Shown one piece after another: positions 7,811 through 16,605 of a stretch of 24,025 bases of DNA (position 1 is its first letter; each line of letters starts with the position of its first letter). Origin of the DNA: CAZLLE01 sp964560425 (GTDB lineage Bacteria > Campylobacterota > Campylobacteria > Campylobacterales > QNZT01); the NCBI GenBank assembly GCA_964560425.1, contig CAZLLE010000062.1, forward strand, positions 1 to 24,025. The letters run 5' to 3'. A program made the position numbers and the translations under genes. Below the pieces are notes generated by a model. It was not told where the DNA came from. It did no database searches and saw nothing but the letters and a program-made list of their open reading frames with translations.

Positions 7811-8996
7811 GGTTAATCTTTTTAATTTTTTCAAGCCAGTTATTAAGTGTCTTTTCAAAGCCAATACCACTTGAATTATAAAACTCTTTTGGCTTTGTTA
7901 TATACTCTTGAGATACCCATCCATTAAAATCATGTGGATAGAGGTATCCTCTATTTCCACTTCCCTTTAAATATTTTGGAATGGGTAGTTTTTCGCTCTC
8001 TCTAATAAAAGATAGGGTTTTATTAATTGCTCTATATGCACTATTTGATTTTGGACAAGATGCCAAAAATATTACACATTGAGCCAAAATAATCCTACTC
8101 TCAGGATATCCTATCTTTGCAGTTGAAAGCATTGTGCTTGTGGCGATATTTAGAGCATTTGGATTTGCATTTCCTATATCTTCACTTGCCAAAATTACTA
8201 ATCTTCTACTAATAAATTCAACACCCTCCCCTCCATCAATGAGCCTTCCTAAGTAGTATAAAGAGGCATCTATATCACTACCTCTAATACTTTTAATCAT
8301 TGCACTTGCTAGATCATAGTGTGTATCACTGCTACTTATCCCATCTTTTAGCATGTGTGGGCGGAGTGATTTTAGTGTTTCTAGCCTAATATTATTCTCT
8401 ATTTGTAGTGCAAACTCTAATAAATTTAGCAGTGCTCTGCAATCCCCTGCCGATGAATTAATAAGATATCTTTTTGCATTATCCTCTATTTTAAAACTAT
8501 ATTTATCTCTTACTCTATTTACTAACTCTTCTAAATCATCAAATGATAAATTAAAAAATTCAAATAACATAGATCTAGATCTAATTCCTGCTGTAAGTGA
8601 AAAGTATGGATTTTCTGTCGATGCTCCAATTATAATAGCTCTATTGCTCTCCATTGGAATAAGTAAAACCTCTTGCTGTGTTTTACTTAATCTATGAACC
8701 TCATCAATAAATATAATAGGCTTTATCAGACTATTTTGATATTGTGTCAAAATTTTACGAATCTGTTCAACTTTGAGGTTTGTAGCATCCATCTCATAAA
8801 ATGGACTATCTAGTTCTAATGCAATAATTTTTGCTAAAGTTGTTTTACCACTTCCTGGAGGACCATAAAAGAAGCTATGAGGAATAGCTCCTTTTTTAAT
8901 TAGTTTATAGAGTGCTCTATTAGGAGCAATTAAATGTTTTTGTCCAATAACCTCTTCTAATTTTTTTGGTCTAAATTTATGAGGTAGATTTGTCAC
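7803..8996 (-). CDS. rarA: Replication-associated recombination AAA+ ATPase RarA/MgsA
   Basis: This 397-residue AAA+ ATPase has Walker A GPPGSGKT (residues 45-52), Walker B IFIDE (95-99), sensor segment GASTENPYFSL (about 124-134) and the C-terminal RarA tetramerisation region containing the GGEGVEFISRRLVILASEDIG stretch. RarA/MgsA acts at stalled replication forks, related to clamp-loader and RuvB ATPases. The start is a GTG overlapping the TGA of rluB (GTGA), which indicates translational coupling, and the gene is the last of the ksgA-rnj-kdsD-rluB-rarA operon. Its stop overlaps the convergent upstream gene by 8 bp. Length fits the family. Confidence 0.93.
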   Translation of the reverse strand: MTNLPHKFRPKKLEEVIGQKHLIAPNRALYKLIKKGAIPHSFFYGPPGSGKTTLAKIIALELDSPFYEMDATNLKVEQIRKILTQYQNSLIKPIIFIDEVHRLSKTQQEVLLIPMESNRAIIIGASTENPYFSLTAGIRSRSMLFEFFNLSFDDLEELVNRVRDKYSFKIEDNAKRYLINSSAGDCRALLNLLEFALQIENNIRLETLKSLRPHMLKDGISSSDTHYDLASAMIKSIRGSDIDASLYYLGRLIDGGEGVEFISRRLVILASEDIGNANPNALNIATSTMLSTAKIGYPESRIILAQCVIFLASCPKSNSAYRAINKTLSFIRESEKLPIPKYLKGSGNRGYLYPHDFNGWVSQEYITKPKEFYNSSGIGFEKTLNNWLEKIKKINPT

Positions 8997-9805
8997 TTAT
9001 CGTATGACTCTTTTCGTTCACTCTTTATTTTTGCTATTTTTATAGAGTCCAAAAATGTATGTAGGCTGTGATATTCACTTTTTGATAAAAAACGCATCTT
9101 GCCCTCTTTTAACTGATCTAGACTAATACCTCCAAACTCAACTCTTTTAAGATCCATGACTTCTGCATCAAAATATCCAAAAAATCGTCTAAGCTCTCTA
9201 TTTTTACCTTCATTGATAATAACTTTTAGTCTTGAGTAGTTGGGATTGTTTTTAATGATTGTATAGCTCACAAAGGGGGCAAATTCCATCGAAGTGATCT
9301 TTGTATGACTATGAGCACCTTTTGTTGCTACTGAAGCATTAAGACCCATTTTCATTGCATTTTCCATCTCTGCTGTTATAGCACCTTTAATTTTAAGATA
9401 ATATACTCTCTCTAAATTTGTTGTCATAAGAGCAGTAGCTACACTTGGAGAGTCTGTTAGTAAAATTAATCCTTCACTTGCAAAATCTAACCTACCAATT
9501 GGTAGGTAGTGGTGGTATCTTTTTGATAGATTATCAAATATAGTTTTTCTACCACGATCATCTTTTTTTGTTACAAGTTCACCTTTGGCTTTATTGTAGA
9601 CTAAAACTGTAAACTCATTTTTTCGATGTACAAATCGACCATTTAGATAAACTTTATCACCTTTCATGACTTGGTGTCCTATATCTGTGATAGTTTTACC
9701 TTTGATTACTACTTTGCCATCTTTGATTAATTGATCTGCTTCTCTACGAGAATTTTTTGTGTTATGTGACAAAAATTTATTTAATCTTATTCCTTCACCG
9801 CTCAT
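8993..9805 (-). CDS. rluB: rRNA pseudouridine synthase, RluB/RsuA family
   Basis: This 270-residue protein has an S4 RNA-binding domain (about residues 5-60, IRLNKFLSHN...SRREADQLI) followed by the RsuA/RluB/E/F catalytic domain with GRLDFASEGLILLTD, where D107 is the catalytic aspartate, and the late family motif EGKNRELRRFFG. It converts a specific uridine to pseudouridine, probably in 23S rRNA; which position cannot be read from the sequence, so the RluB symbol is by family only. The ATG overlaps the kdsD stop (ATGA), and its own stop overlaps the rarA GTG, so the three are probably translationally coupled. Confidence 0.88.
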   Translation of the reverse strand: MSGEGIRLNKFLSHNTKNSRREADQLIKDGKVVIKGKTITDIGHQVMKGDKVYLNGRFVHRKNEFTVLVYNKAKGELVTKKDDRGRKTIFDNLSKRYHHYLPIGRLDFASEGLILLTDSPSVATALMTTNLERVYYLKIKGAITAEMENAMKMGLNASVATKGAHSHTKITSMEFAPFVSYTIIKNNPNYSRLKVIINEGKNRELRRFFGYFDAEVMDLKRVEFGGISLDQLKEGKMRFLSKSEYHSLHTFLDSIKIAKIKSERKESYDK

Positions 9806-10764
9806 TTTATACCTGCCTCTATTAAGTCATGAATATGAAGTATTCCTTTGACCTTTTTATTATTATCTGTAATTACTATATGTTGCATTTTATATTTTTC
9901 AATTAATATTAATGCGTCACTTGCCAACATATTTTCATTGCTACTATATCTTGGGTTTTTGTTTGCATGTTGATATGCACTATTTTCTAGTGAAAAATCT
10001 TTTTGTAATAGTGCTCTTCTTAAATCACCATCACTCAAAACTGCCTTTAATCTATTATCTTTATCACAAACTAGAACATTACCTAATCTTCCTTCGCTCA
10101 TAACAACAATAGCATCTTTTAGTAGTGTATCTTCTCTAATGATAGGTAAATTTTTCTCTTTCATAAGATCTTTAATTTTTATAAAAAGTTGTTTTCCCAA
10201 ACTTCCACCGGGGTGAAAAGATGCAAAGTCCTCTTTTTGAAAATCTCTCTTTTTCATCAACATCACAGCCAAAGCATCACCTAATGCCATTGTAAGTGTC
10301 GTTGAAGATGTTGGGGCAACTCCTAGTGGACATGCCTCTTTCTCTATTTTGATAGATAAAAATACATCGGCATATTTACCTAATGTAGATTTTTTATTAC
10401 TTGCCATGGCTATTAATGGGATATCAAATCTTTTGATATGTGGAAGAATTCTAATTAACTCTTCACTCTCTCCACTGTAACTAATAGCAAGAAGTGTATC
10501 CTCCTTGCCAATCATTCCTAAATCACCATGCATAGCTTCGGTAGGGTGTAAAAAAAAGCTACTCGTTCCTGTACTCGCAAAAGTGGCTGCCATTTTAGAA
10601 CCTACAAGCCCACTTTTTCCAACACCTGTAATAATTAACTTACCTTTTGTGTTGGAGATAATATTCATAGCCCGAGCTATATCTTCACTAATAAATTTAC
10701 TTGCTCTTTCTAGTTCACTTGCTTCATTTAAAAGAACATCTTTTGCTATTTGTATATAATCCAT
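9802..10764 (-). CDS. kdsD: Arabinose-5-phosphate isomerase KdsD/KpsF
   Basis: This 320-residue protein has a SIS domain (about 35-170: GVGKSGLVGSKMAATFASTG, HPTEAMHGD at 73-81, ISYSGES) followed by two CBS domains (about 200-320). It isomerises ribulose-5-phosphate to arabinose-5-phosphate, the first step to KDO, the inner-core sugar of lipopolysaccharide. The linker motif FHPGGSLGKQL is typical. It follows rnj by 11 bp and overlaps rluB by 4 bp. The rnj-kdsD adjacency is also known from Helicobacter pylori. Confidence 0.94.
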   Translation of the reverse strand: MDYIQIAKDVLLNEASELERASKFISEDIARAMNIISNTKGKLIITGVGKSGLVGSKMAATFASTGTSSFFLHPTEAMHGDLGMIGKEDTLLAISYSGESEELIRILPHIKRFDIPLIAMASNKKSTLGKYADVFLSIKIEKEACPLGVAPTSSTTLTMALGDALAVMLMKKRDFQKEDFASFHPGGSLGKQLFIKIKDLMKEKNLPIIREDTLLKDAIVVMSEGRLGNVLVCDKDNRLKAVLSDGDLRRALLQKDFSLENSAYQHANKNPRYSSNENMLASDALILIEKYKMQHIVITDNNKKVKGILHIHDLIEAGIK

Positions 10765-10775
10765 TCAAACAGTAC

Positions 10776-12737
10776 TTACATCAAAAATATGGTTGGAACA
10801 ATAGTAGGATACTTTTTTTTCTGTCTAAAGATATGTTTTCTAATTACTTGTCTAATCCCATTCTCTAACCCCTTTGCATCTTCAAAAAGTTGTGGTTTTG
10901 CATTGATCAAAAATTGATCCAAGACCTCTTCCATCTCTATTGAAAATGCTTTATCTTGTCTATCTGCAACAATACCATAAGTTTTTACTTTTGGTTTATT
11001 TATAAGTTTTTTTGTCTGTTTATCAATTTGAGCAATGATCATCACAACACCAGCATCAGCAAGATTTTGTCTATCTATAACAATATCATCATCAATCTGT
11101 TTATTTATTTGATTATCAATATATGTTTTACCTGCTTTTACACTTCCCACTTTTTTCATATATTTTGGACAAATCTCCATCTGATCACCATCGCTCATTA
11201 GATAAGTATTTTTTGGATGTATACCACATGCAATACCTGTCTGTTTGTGTTTATGAATATGGTTATATTCACCATGAACTGGCAAGAAAAACTTTGGTTT
11301 AACCAATCTAAGCATTAGTTTTTGCTCTTCAATTGCAGCATGTCCGCTCACATGAATTTCACTAAAATCTTGATATGCTACACTAGCCCCTGCTTTAATT
11401 AGATAATTTAATATACGAGATACACTCGCTTCATTTCCAGGAATTGCTTTTGCTGAAATGATAATTTGATCAGTTGGTTTTATTTTTATATGTCTATGTT
11501 CATCAGTAGCCATTCTATAAAGAGCACTCATTGGCTCTCCTTGACTTCCTGTTGTAACAATCAAAACCTCTTTGTCATTATATTTATGAACCTCATGAGG
11601 ATCAATAAATACTCGTCTATCAATATTGATATAGCCAAGTTCCATAGCGATATCTAAGTTTCTCTCCATACTTCTACCAATTACACAAACTTTTCTATTA
11701 TATTTGAGTCCATACTCAATAGCTTGATAAACTCTATGAATATTTGAAGAGAAAGTTGACATAATCACTCTACCCTTTGCTGCTGCAAAAATTCTATTAA
11801 AAGTAGGTCCCACTGTTGCTTCACTTCTAGTAATACCTTCTCTATAAGAGTTTGTACTATCACTCAAAAGTGCCAAGACCCCTTTTTCTCCATAATGTGC
11901 AAATCTATGTAGATCTGTAGGAAAACCATCAATTGGTGTATGATCTATCTTAAAATCACCAGTATGAATAATTGTACCAGCCTCTGTTGTAACTGCTAAA
12001 GATGAAGCATCGATAATAGAGTGAGTGATATGCATCCACTCAATTGAAAACTCTCCAATATGATATACTTTTCTCTTTTGTACAGGTTTAAAAAACTTCT
12101 TCTCTTTTTTTAATCCATGCTCATCAAATTTATTTGCAAGCATTCCTAATGGTAGTGGTGTTGCATAGATTGGAAACTGAAACTGTTTAAAAAAGTATGG
12201 CACAGCACCAATATGATCTTCATGGGCGTGTGTAATAATAATAGCTTGGATTTTTTGTCTTATTTTTCTAATATATGAAAAATCTGGTACCAAAATATCC
12301 ACACCATGCATGCCATCATCAGGAAAGCTCATCCCAATATCTATTATAATAGCCTCTTTTTCAGTCTCCATTATCATAAAGTTTCCACCAATTTCACCTA
12401 GTCCACCTAGTGGAGTTATCTTGATAGTTGCTTTTGTATTGAGATTAAGCTTATTATATGATTGAAGTGCCTGTTTTCTAATAATCTTATTTGCGTTAAT
12501 CGCATCTTTAATGCTTATTTCCCACGGTTCATTACCTAATTTGGCAGAAAATTTTCTTCGTTTACCATAATTAGAGTTTTTTGATCTGTTTTGCTTCGGT
12601 TTATTGGTGGTTTGCTTTGGTTTTTGACTGTTTGTCTGTTTTTTATTGGTTACTTCAACTTTTGCTGGTGCAATTACCTTTTCTTGGTTGTTTGCACTAC
12701 TATTTTCATTTTTTTTATCATTGCTATTTTCTTGCAT
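10776..12737 (-). CDS. rnj: Ribonuclease J with long basic N-terminal extension
   Basis: This is a 653-residue metallo-beta-lactamase/beta-CASP ribonuclease. The zinc motif HAHEDH is H170-x-H172-x-D174-H175, and the beta-CASP and late motifs are present (STFSSNIHRV, SGHAAIEEQK, PVHGEYNH). It has 5'-exo- and endonuclease activity in mRNA decay and rRNA processing. The first ~100 residues form a low-complexity Lys/Asn/Gln-rich tail missing from Bacillus RNase J but known from H. pylori, where it contributes to partner and RNA interactions. AGGAAA precedes the ATG. The gene sits 16 bp after ksgA, and the order ksgA-rnj-kdsD matches Helicobacter. Confidence 0.95.
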   Translation of the reverse strand: MQENSNDKKNENSSANNQEKVIAPAKVEVTNKKQTNSQKPKQTTNKPKQNRSKNSNYGKRRKFSAKLGNEPWEISIKDAINANKIIRKQALQSYNKLNLNTKATIKITPLGGLGEIGGNFMIMETEKEAIIIDIGMSFPDDGMHGVDILVPDFSYIRKIRQKIQAIIITHAHEDHIGAVPYFFKQFQFPIYATPLPLGMLANKFDEHGLKKEKKFFKPVQKRKVYHIGEFSIEWMHITHSIIDASSLAVTTEAGTIIHTGDFKIDHTPIDGFPTDLHRFAHYGEKGVLALLSDSTNSYREGITRSEATVGPTFNRIFAAAKGRVIMSTFSSNIHRVYQAIEYGLKYNRKVCVIGRSMERNLDIAMELGYINIDRRVFIDPHEVHKYNDKEVLIVTTGSQGEPMSALYRMATDEHRHIKIKPTDQIIISAKAIPGNEASVSRILNYLIKAGASVAYQDFSEIHVSGHAAIEEQKLMLRLVKPKFFLPVHGEYNHIHKHKQTGIACGIHPKNTYLMSDGDQMEICPKYMKKVGSVKAGKTYIDNQINKQIDDDIVIDRQNLADAGVVMIIAQIDKQTKKLINKPKVKTYGIVADRQDKAFSIEMEEVLDQFLINAKPQLFEDAKGLENGIRQVIRKHIFRQKKKYPTIVPTIFLM

Positions 12738-12753
12738 ATATTATTTCCTATTA

Positions 12754-13572
12754 TTAATTTATTTTCCTAAATAATAAGTGATAATGTGAGATTGATAGTT
12801 GATGTGGACGCAAATTATGTGCTATCTCATTTTGATTAAAATACTCTAAAATTAACTCTTTTGAGTAATTACTCTTGAGATTTTTTATTAAAGTTTTTCT
12901 AGGAGCTGAAAAACTAACTCTTAGAAAAACCTTAAATTTTTCAAATTCCTCTTTTGACACAAAAAGCCCCTTATATCTCTCATCTGGTATATAAGAACCT
13001 TTTTTACTTAGCCATAATATGGATGATGTAACCTTGGGTGCTGGATCAAAACACTCAGGAGGAACATCAAATAATATACGACAATCAGAAATAGCACTTG
13101 CAAGTACAGAGAGTGCAGAAAAATTTTTATCTCCAACTTGTGCAGAAAATTTTTGAGCAACCTCTTTTTGAATCATTACTAAAATTGAGGAGCAATGAGT
13201 CTCCTCTAATGCCCTTAAAATAATATTTGTTGCAACATAATAGGGGAGATTAGCTATTAAATGATATGGCTGATGAAGAAGGGATTTTCTATTATCCCAC
13301 TCCTTAATCACATCATTACATACTAATGTCAACTCTTTTGTTTGCAACTGATCAACAAACTTATCTTGCAGATAATCACATAACTCTAAATCAATCTCAA
13401 AGGCTACAACTTCTCTCTCACCAGATTCAAGTAGCCTTTTTGTTAAATCACCTAAGCCAGGTCCAATTTCGACAATCTTTTTTTCGTCATTGGGCATCGA
13501 TTGGATGATCTTCTCTAATATCGACTCATCTTTGAGAAAGTTTTGACCAAATCTTTTTTTTGCTTTAATCAA
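12754..13572 (-). CDS. rsmA: 16S rRNA dimethyladenosine methyltransferase RsmA/KsgA
   Basis: This 272-residue SAM-dependent methyltransferase has the N-terminal signature KKRFGQNFL, the SAM-binding motif EIGPGLGDLT (35-44) and the catalytic NLPYYV (108-113). It dimethylates two adjacent adenosines in helix 45 of 16S rRNA during late 30S assembly. The start is read as TTG, because the KAKKRFGQNFL N-terminus requires it and AAGG lies about 8 bp upstream. It is the first gene of the five-gene minus-strand operon; a TAGAAT -10-like box lies at 13600-13605 on the minus strand. Confidence 0.95.
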   Translation of the reverse strand: MIKAKKRFGQNFLKDESILEKIIQSMPNDEKKIVEIGPGLGDLTKRLLESGEREVVAFEIDLELCDYLQDKFVDQLQTKELTLVCNDVIKEWDNRKSLLHQPYHLIANLPYYVATNIILRALEETHCSSILVMIQKEVAQKFSAQVGDKNFSALSVLASAISDCRILFDVPPECFDPAPKVTSSILWLSKKGSYIPDERYKGLFVSKEEFEKFKVFLRVSFSAPRKTLIKNLKSNYSKELILEYFNQNEIAHNLRPHQLSISHYHLLFRKIN

Positions 13573-13610
13573 ATTTTAAGCCTTGTGTTAGAATGGCGTA
13601 TTCTACATTA

Positions 13611-13647
13611 AATTTTCTTAGTTTTACGATATAGTTTTAAGAAAATT
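13611..13647. promoter_or_regulatory. Inverted repeat in the divergent rsmA/PfkB control region
   Basis: A 10-bp perfect inverted repeat (AATTTTCTTA / TAAGAAAATT) with a 17-nt spacer lies in the 97-bp divergent region. The spacer holds TATAGT, a possible -10 for the rightward gene. It could be an operator or a leader hairpin; AT richness makes chance possible. Confidence 0.3.
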
Positions 13648-13669
13648 AAAAAAAGGGTAAAGATCCCCA

Positions 13670-14776
13670 ATGAATCAGAGAAAAAATATTGTTGTTGTCG
13701 GTGGTGCAAATATAGAATATATTCTAAAAAGCAAAGATAATATTGTGCGAGGTTCCAAAAATTTTGTAGATGTTGAGGAGTTTATTGGTGGTAGTGGTGT
13801 AAATTATACCATGAGACTTTTGAGTGTTGGATCTCCCGTTTATCCTATTTTATTTGTAGGAAATGATGAGAATGGAAAAAAGATCCACAAAACTATTTTG
13901 GATGCCCTCTCCTCCTCTATTGATGATAAGAGTAGATTTTTTATTCAAAGCAATAACTTCTTTGTAAAAAATTTAAAAACTCCTCAATCGACTATTGTTG
14001 TCGAGGGAGTTCATCGTACTATCTTATCATCTGATCAAAATAATGAGAATATTTTTAAAGAGTTTGTAAAAGAGAGACTCTCTAGTATAGAAGATATTTC
14101 TGCACTAATTATTGGACATATTCGTAGTGATAGAGAAGAGATTAACCATGATAAAAATGATTTGAGTACTATCTATGCGATTGAGAATATTAGTGATGGA
14201 TGTTTAGTCTACTCAAATTTTGGTCGTACTCAAATTGAATATGGTGTTGATTATTGGAAGAAATATCTTTGTAAAATTGATATTTTTCAATTAAATGTTC
14301 AGGAGTTTAATACATTTTTTAAAAAAGAGTCCAAAAAGTTATATCTAAAAGAGATCATAAAAAAAATAAGAGAATTAAATATAAATGCTATTGTAACGCT
14401 TGATCGTTTTGGTGCAATTGGTATTATGAAAGATTTGACCAATGCCCTTTTTATGGCAAGACCAGTCAATATAAAGGAGCAGTTTGTTGATTCAACAGGT
14501 GCAGGAGATGCTTTTTGTGCGGGTATGGTATATAAATTAAGTGGTAATAAAAACTTTACAAAAATAGATTTTAAAGAGGCTATGGAGATGGCTAGAAGTT
14601 GGGCTGCTTTTGCATGTCAATCTTATGGCGGGGCTAACCATTGTCCATCTAGAAAAAATATCGAGGCATATCATCAAATATTAAATAGTAATAATGAAGT
14701 AGTAATCTATGAAGGTAGTAGCATGTATGATTTAATTGCTTTAATTGATACAACTTTATCTTTGAGTAATAATTGA
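13670..14776 (+). CDS. PfkB-family sugar/nucleoside kinase
   Basis: This 368-residue ribokinase-fold protein has the N-terminal glycine-rich signature (EFIGGSGVNYTMRL, after VVVGGANIE) and the C-terminal ATP/anion-hole motif DSTGAGDAF, where D280 is the predicted catalytic base. PfkB enzymes phosphorylate sugars, nucleosides or related alcohols; the substrate here cannot be decided. At 368 residues it is longer than ribokinase (~310), with extra sequence in the middle and a C-terminal extension of about 30 residues. The ribosome binding site is poor (AAAGGG, about 13 bp upstream). It ends one base before the agmatine deiminase ATG, so the two are probably co-transcribed. Confidence 0.85.
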   Translation: MNQRKNIVVVGGANIEYILKSKDNIVRGSKNFVDVEEFIGGSGVNYTMRLLSVGSPVYPILFVGNDENGKKIHKTILDALSSSIDDKSRFFIQSNNFFVKNLKTPQSTIVVEGVHRTILSSDQNNENIFKEFVKERLSSIEDISALIIGHIRSDREEINHDKNDLSTIYAIENISDGCLVYSNFGRTQIEYGVDYWKKYLCKIDIFQLNVQEFNTFFKKESKKLYLKEIIKKIRELNINAIVTLDRFGAIGIMKDLTNALFMARPVNIKEQFVDSTGAGDAFCAGMVYKLSGNKNFTKIDFKEAMEMARSWAAFACQSYGGANHCPSRKNIEAYHQILNSNNEVVIYEGSSMYDLIALIDTTLSLSNN

Positions 14777-14777
14777 T

Positions 14778-16004
14778 ATGTCTATAAGATTGCCAGCAGA
14801 GTGGGAAGAACAAGATGCTATTTTAATGGCTTTCCCACATAAAAATAGTGATTGGTCTAATAATTTACAATCCGCATTATCTGTTTTTGTACGCATAGCA
14901 AGTTCAATAGCTACATACCAAAAATTGATTTTAATATGTGATGATATAGAGTCTACAAAAGAACTTTTTTGTTATACACATAATATCTATTTTATTAAAT
15001 TAGAGACAAATGATACATGGATTAGAGATTATGGTCTGATCTCTATTTATCGTGATGGAATTAGAGAGCTTTTAGACTTTGAATTTAATGCTTGGGGTGC
15101 AAAATTCGACTTTAATCTTGACAATAAAATCAATGAAAAACTACTCAAACATCGACAAATAGGTAGCTGGTTAAGCACTGAAAATAGCCAAAAAAGAGAA
15201 AAAGCTAGTTTTAAGTTTAAACTTGACAAGAAAATCGTCAAAAAACCACTCAAACATCGACAAACAGGTAGCTGGTCAAGCACTAAAAATAGCCAAAAAA
15301 GAGAAAAAGCTAGTTTTAAGTTTAAACTTGACAAGAAAATCGTCAGAAAACCACTCAAACATCGACAAACAGGTAGCTGGTCAAGTACTAAAGTCGACTT
15401 TGTACTAGAAGGAGGCTCAATTGAGAGTGATGGAAATGGAACACTTATCACTACTTCAAAATGCCTATTAAATCCAAATAGAAACCCCTCTTTTTCAAAA
15501 AAAGAGATAGAAGAGAGGCTAAAAGAGTTTTTTGGTCTTAGTAGAGTTTTGTGGCTAGATCATGGTGAATTGATTGGTGATGATACAGATGCCCATGTTG
15601 ATACTCTTGTTCGATTTGTAAGCGAAGATACTCTTGTGTATGTGTCATGTAAAGATCAAGAGGATGAACATTATGAAGAGTTAAAAAAAATGGAAAAAGA
15701 GCTTGAACAATTTAGAACATTAAATGATAATCCTTATCAATTAATCCCTCTTCCCCTCCCCTCTGCTAAATATAAGAATAATCAAAGATTACCTGCAACT
15801 TATGCAAATTTTCTAATTACAAATAGAACTATACTTCTACCTACTTATCAAGATGATCTTGATAGAGAGATGATTTTGCTCTTTAAAGGGCTTTTCCCTT
15901 CTCATGAGATAATACCTATTAATGCTCTTAGATTGATCGAAGAAGGCGGTAGTATACACTGTTCAACGATGCATTTGCCTTCAATACAAAAAAAGTTTAA
16001 CTAG
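14778..16004 (+). CDS. aguA: Agmatine deiminase with an internal 105-bp tandem repeat
   Basis: This 408-residue protein is of the agmatine deiminase/peptidyl-arginine-deiminase family. It has LPAEWEEQDAILMAFPH at the N-terminus, NDTWIRDYG, FNAWG, VLEGGSIESDG, GDDTDAHVDT and the catalytic Cys395 in GGSIHCSTMHLP. It hydrolyses agmatine to N-carbamoylputrescine and ammonia, leading to putrescine. The family is usually about 330-345 residues. The excess is explained by residues about 114-205, where a 35-residue unit (containing LKHRQTGSWSSTKNSQKRE) occurs about 2.6 times between the FNAWG strand and VLEGGS. Removing two units gives about 338 residues. All active-site motifs remain and the frame is open, so activity is plausible, with a surface loop carrying the repeat. 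Confidence 0.92.
   Translation: MSIRLPAEWEEQDAILMAFPHKNSDWSNNLQSALSVFVRIASSIATYQKLILICDDIESTKELFCYTHNIYFIKLETNDTWIRDYGLISIYRDGIRELLDFEFNAWGAKFDFNLDNKINEKLLKHRQIGSWLSTENSQKREKASFKFKLDKKIVKKPLKHRQTGSWSSTKNSQKREKASFKFKLDKKIVRKPLKHRQTGSWSSTKVDFVLEGGSIESDGNGTLITTSKCLLNPNRNPSFSKKEIEERLKEFFGLSRVLWLDHGELIGDDTDAHVDTLVRFVSEDTLVYVSCKDQEDEHYEELKKMEKELEQFRTLNDNPYQLIPLPLPSAKYKNNQRLPATYANFLITNRTILLPTYQDDLDREMILLFKGLFPSHEIIPINALRLIEEGGSIHCSTMHLPSIQKKFN
15117..15392 (+). repeat. In-frame 105-bp tandem repeat, about 2.6 copies
   Basis: The copies start at 15117, 15222 and 15327 (each at CTTGAC), and the third is truncated at about 15392. Copies two and three are almost identical; copy one differs mainly in its first third (NKINEKLL against KKIVKKPL) and at a few later bases. 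The period is exactly 35 codons. Both flanks of the region carry TCGACTTT (15106 and 15394), encoding FDF and VDF. Confidence 0.9.
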
Positions 16005-16038
16005 ATATAATAAAAACATAAAAAATATGGAGGTTCTT

Positions 16039-16584
16039 ATGCGTTTGAGTAAATTTTATTCTCCCTTTTATATATTTGTTCTTTTATTTATGTTTGGTTG
16101 TGGTAGCGGTAGTGTGTCAATTAGTGATAAAATTTCAAAAGTAGAGGTTTTTAGAACAGGAGATGTTGATAATATTTTAGTTGGTTTTACAAGTCAGAGG
16201 ATTAGAGATTATAATAGTTTGGATATTTTAATTGGAACTTTAAATATATCTTTGGTTAATACCGACGAAAAGGCCACAGAAGATATTGCAAAGCTTACAG
16301 CACTTATTGAAAAATTATCTAATCTTAGCGTTGATTTTGAGGAGAAAAGTTTATTACTTTATGTTCATGATGAACCTATACTTAGATCCTATAAAGAGGA
16401 GCTTATTGCTAGAAATCCTACTATGTTAGATATTCCCTCTGTTGAGATTCAGTTTAAATATATTGATAATGCAGAAGGAGTTGGTGTTGCTACTAGATAT
16501 GTTCTGATATATGAGATATCAAATAACATGACAAAGGTAACACTAAATCTTTTTGATAATGAAGAGGTTGTTATTCCTTGGTAA
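16039..16584 (+). CDS. Small lipoprotein of unknown function
   Basis: I place the start at 16039 (MRLSKFY) and not at the in-frame ATG at 16027, because TGGAGG at 16028-16033 is then a well-placed ribosome binding site. The 181-residue product has a hydrophobic signal peptide ending in the lipobox LFMFGC, with Cys21 as the predicted lipidated residue, followed by GSGS. The mature part is mixed alpha/beta with no domain I recognise. It should be anchored to a membrane facing the periplasm. It follows aguA by 34 bp and shares its terminator hairpin with the convergent ychJ. Confidence 0.75.
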   Translation: MRLSKFYSPFYIFVLLFMFGCGSGSVSISDKISKVEVFRTGDVDNILVGFTSQRIRDYNSLDILIGTLNISLVNTDEKATEDIAKLTALIEKLSNLSVDFEEKSLLLYVHDEPILRSYKEELIARNPTMLDIPSVEIQFKYIDNAEGVGVATRYVLIYEISNNMTKVTLNLFDNEEVVIPW

Positions 16585-16605
16585 GTTGAATTTTCAACTT
16601 ACCAA
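16578..16605. terminator. Shared bidirectional hairpin between lipoprotein gene and ychJ
   Basis: A 13-bp perfect inverted repeat (TTGGTAAGTTGAA / TTCAACTTACCAA) with a 2-nt loop contains the stop codons of both convergent genes (TAA at 16582, and the minus-strand TGA at 16594-16596). T tracts are weak on both sides. It is a likely bidirectional terminator. Confidence 0.65.

Noticed and set aside
10505..10759. 84-codon plus-strand frame within kdsD
   Set aside because: It is antisense to conserved SIS-domain codons and has no start signals.
15117..15392. CRISPR-like array
   Set aside because: The unit is 105 bp with no separate spacers, only 2.6 copies, and it is in frame within a gene.
15047..15451. 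134-codon minus-strand open frame across the agmatine deiminase repeat
   Set aside because: It is produced by the 105-bp repeat, whose period is a multiple of three, so any frame open in one unit stays open; the sense frame has all conserved enzyme motifs.
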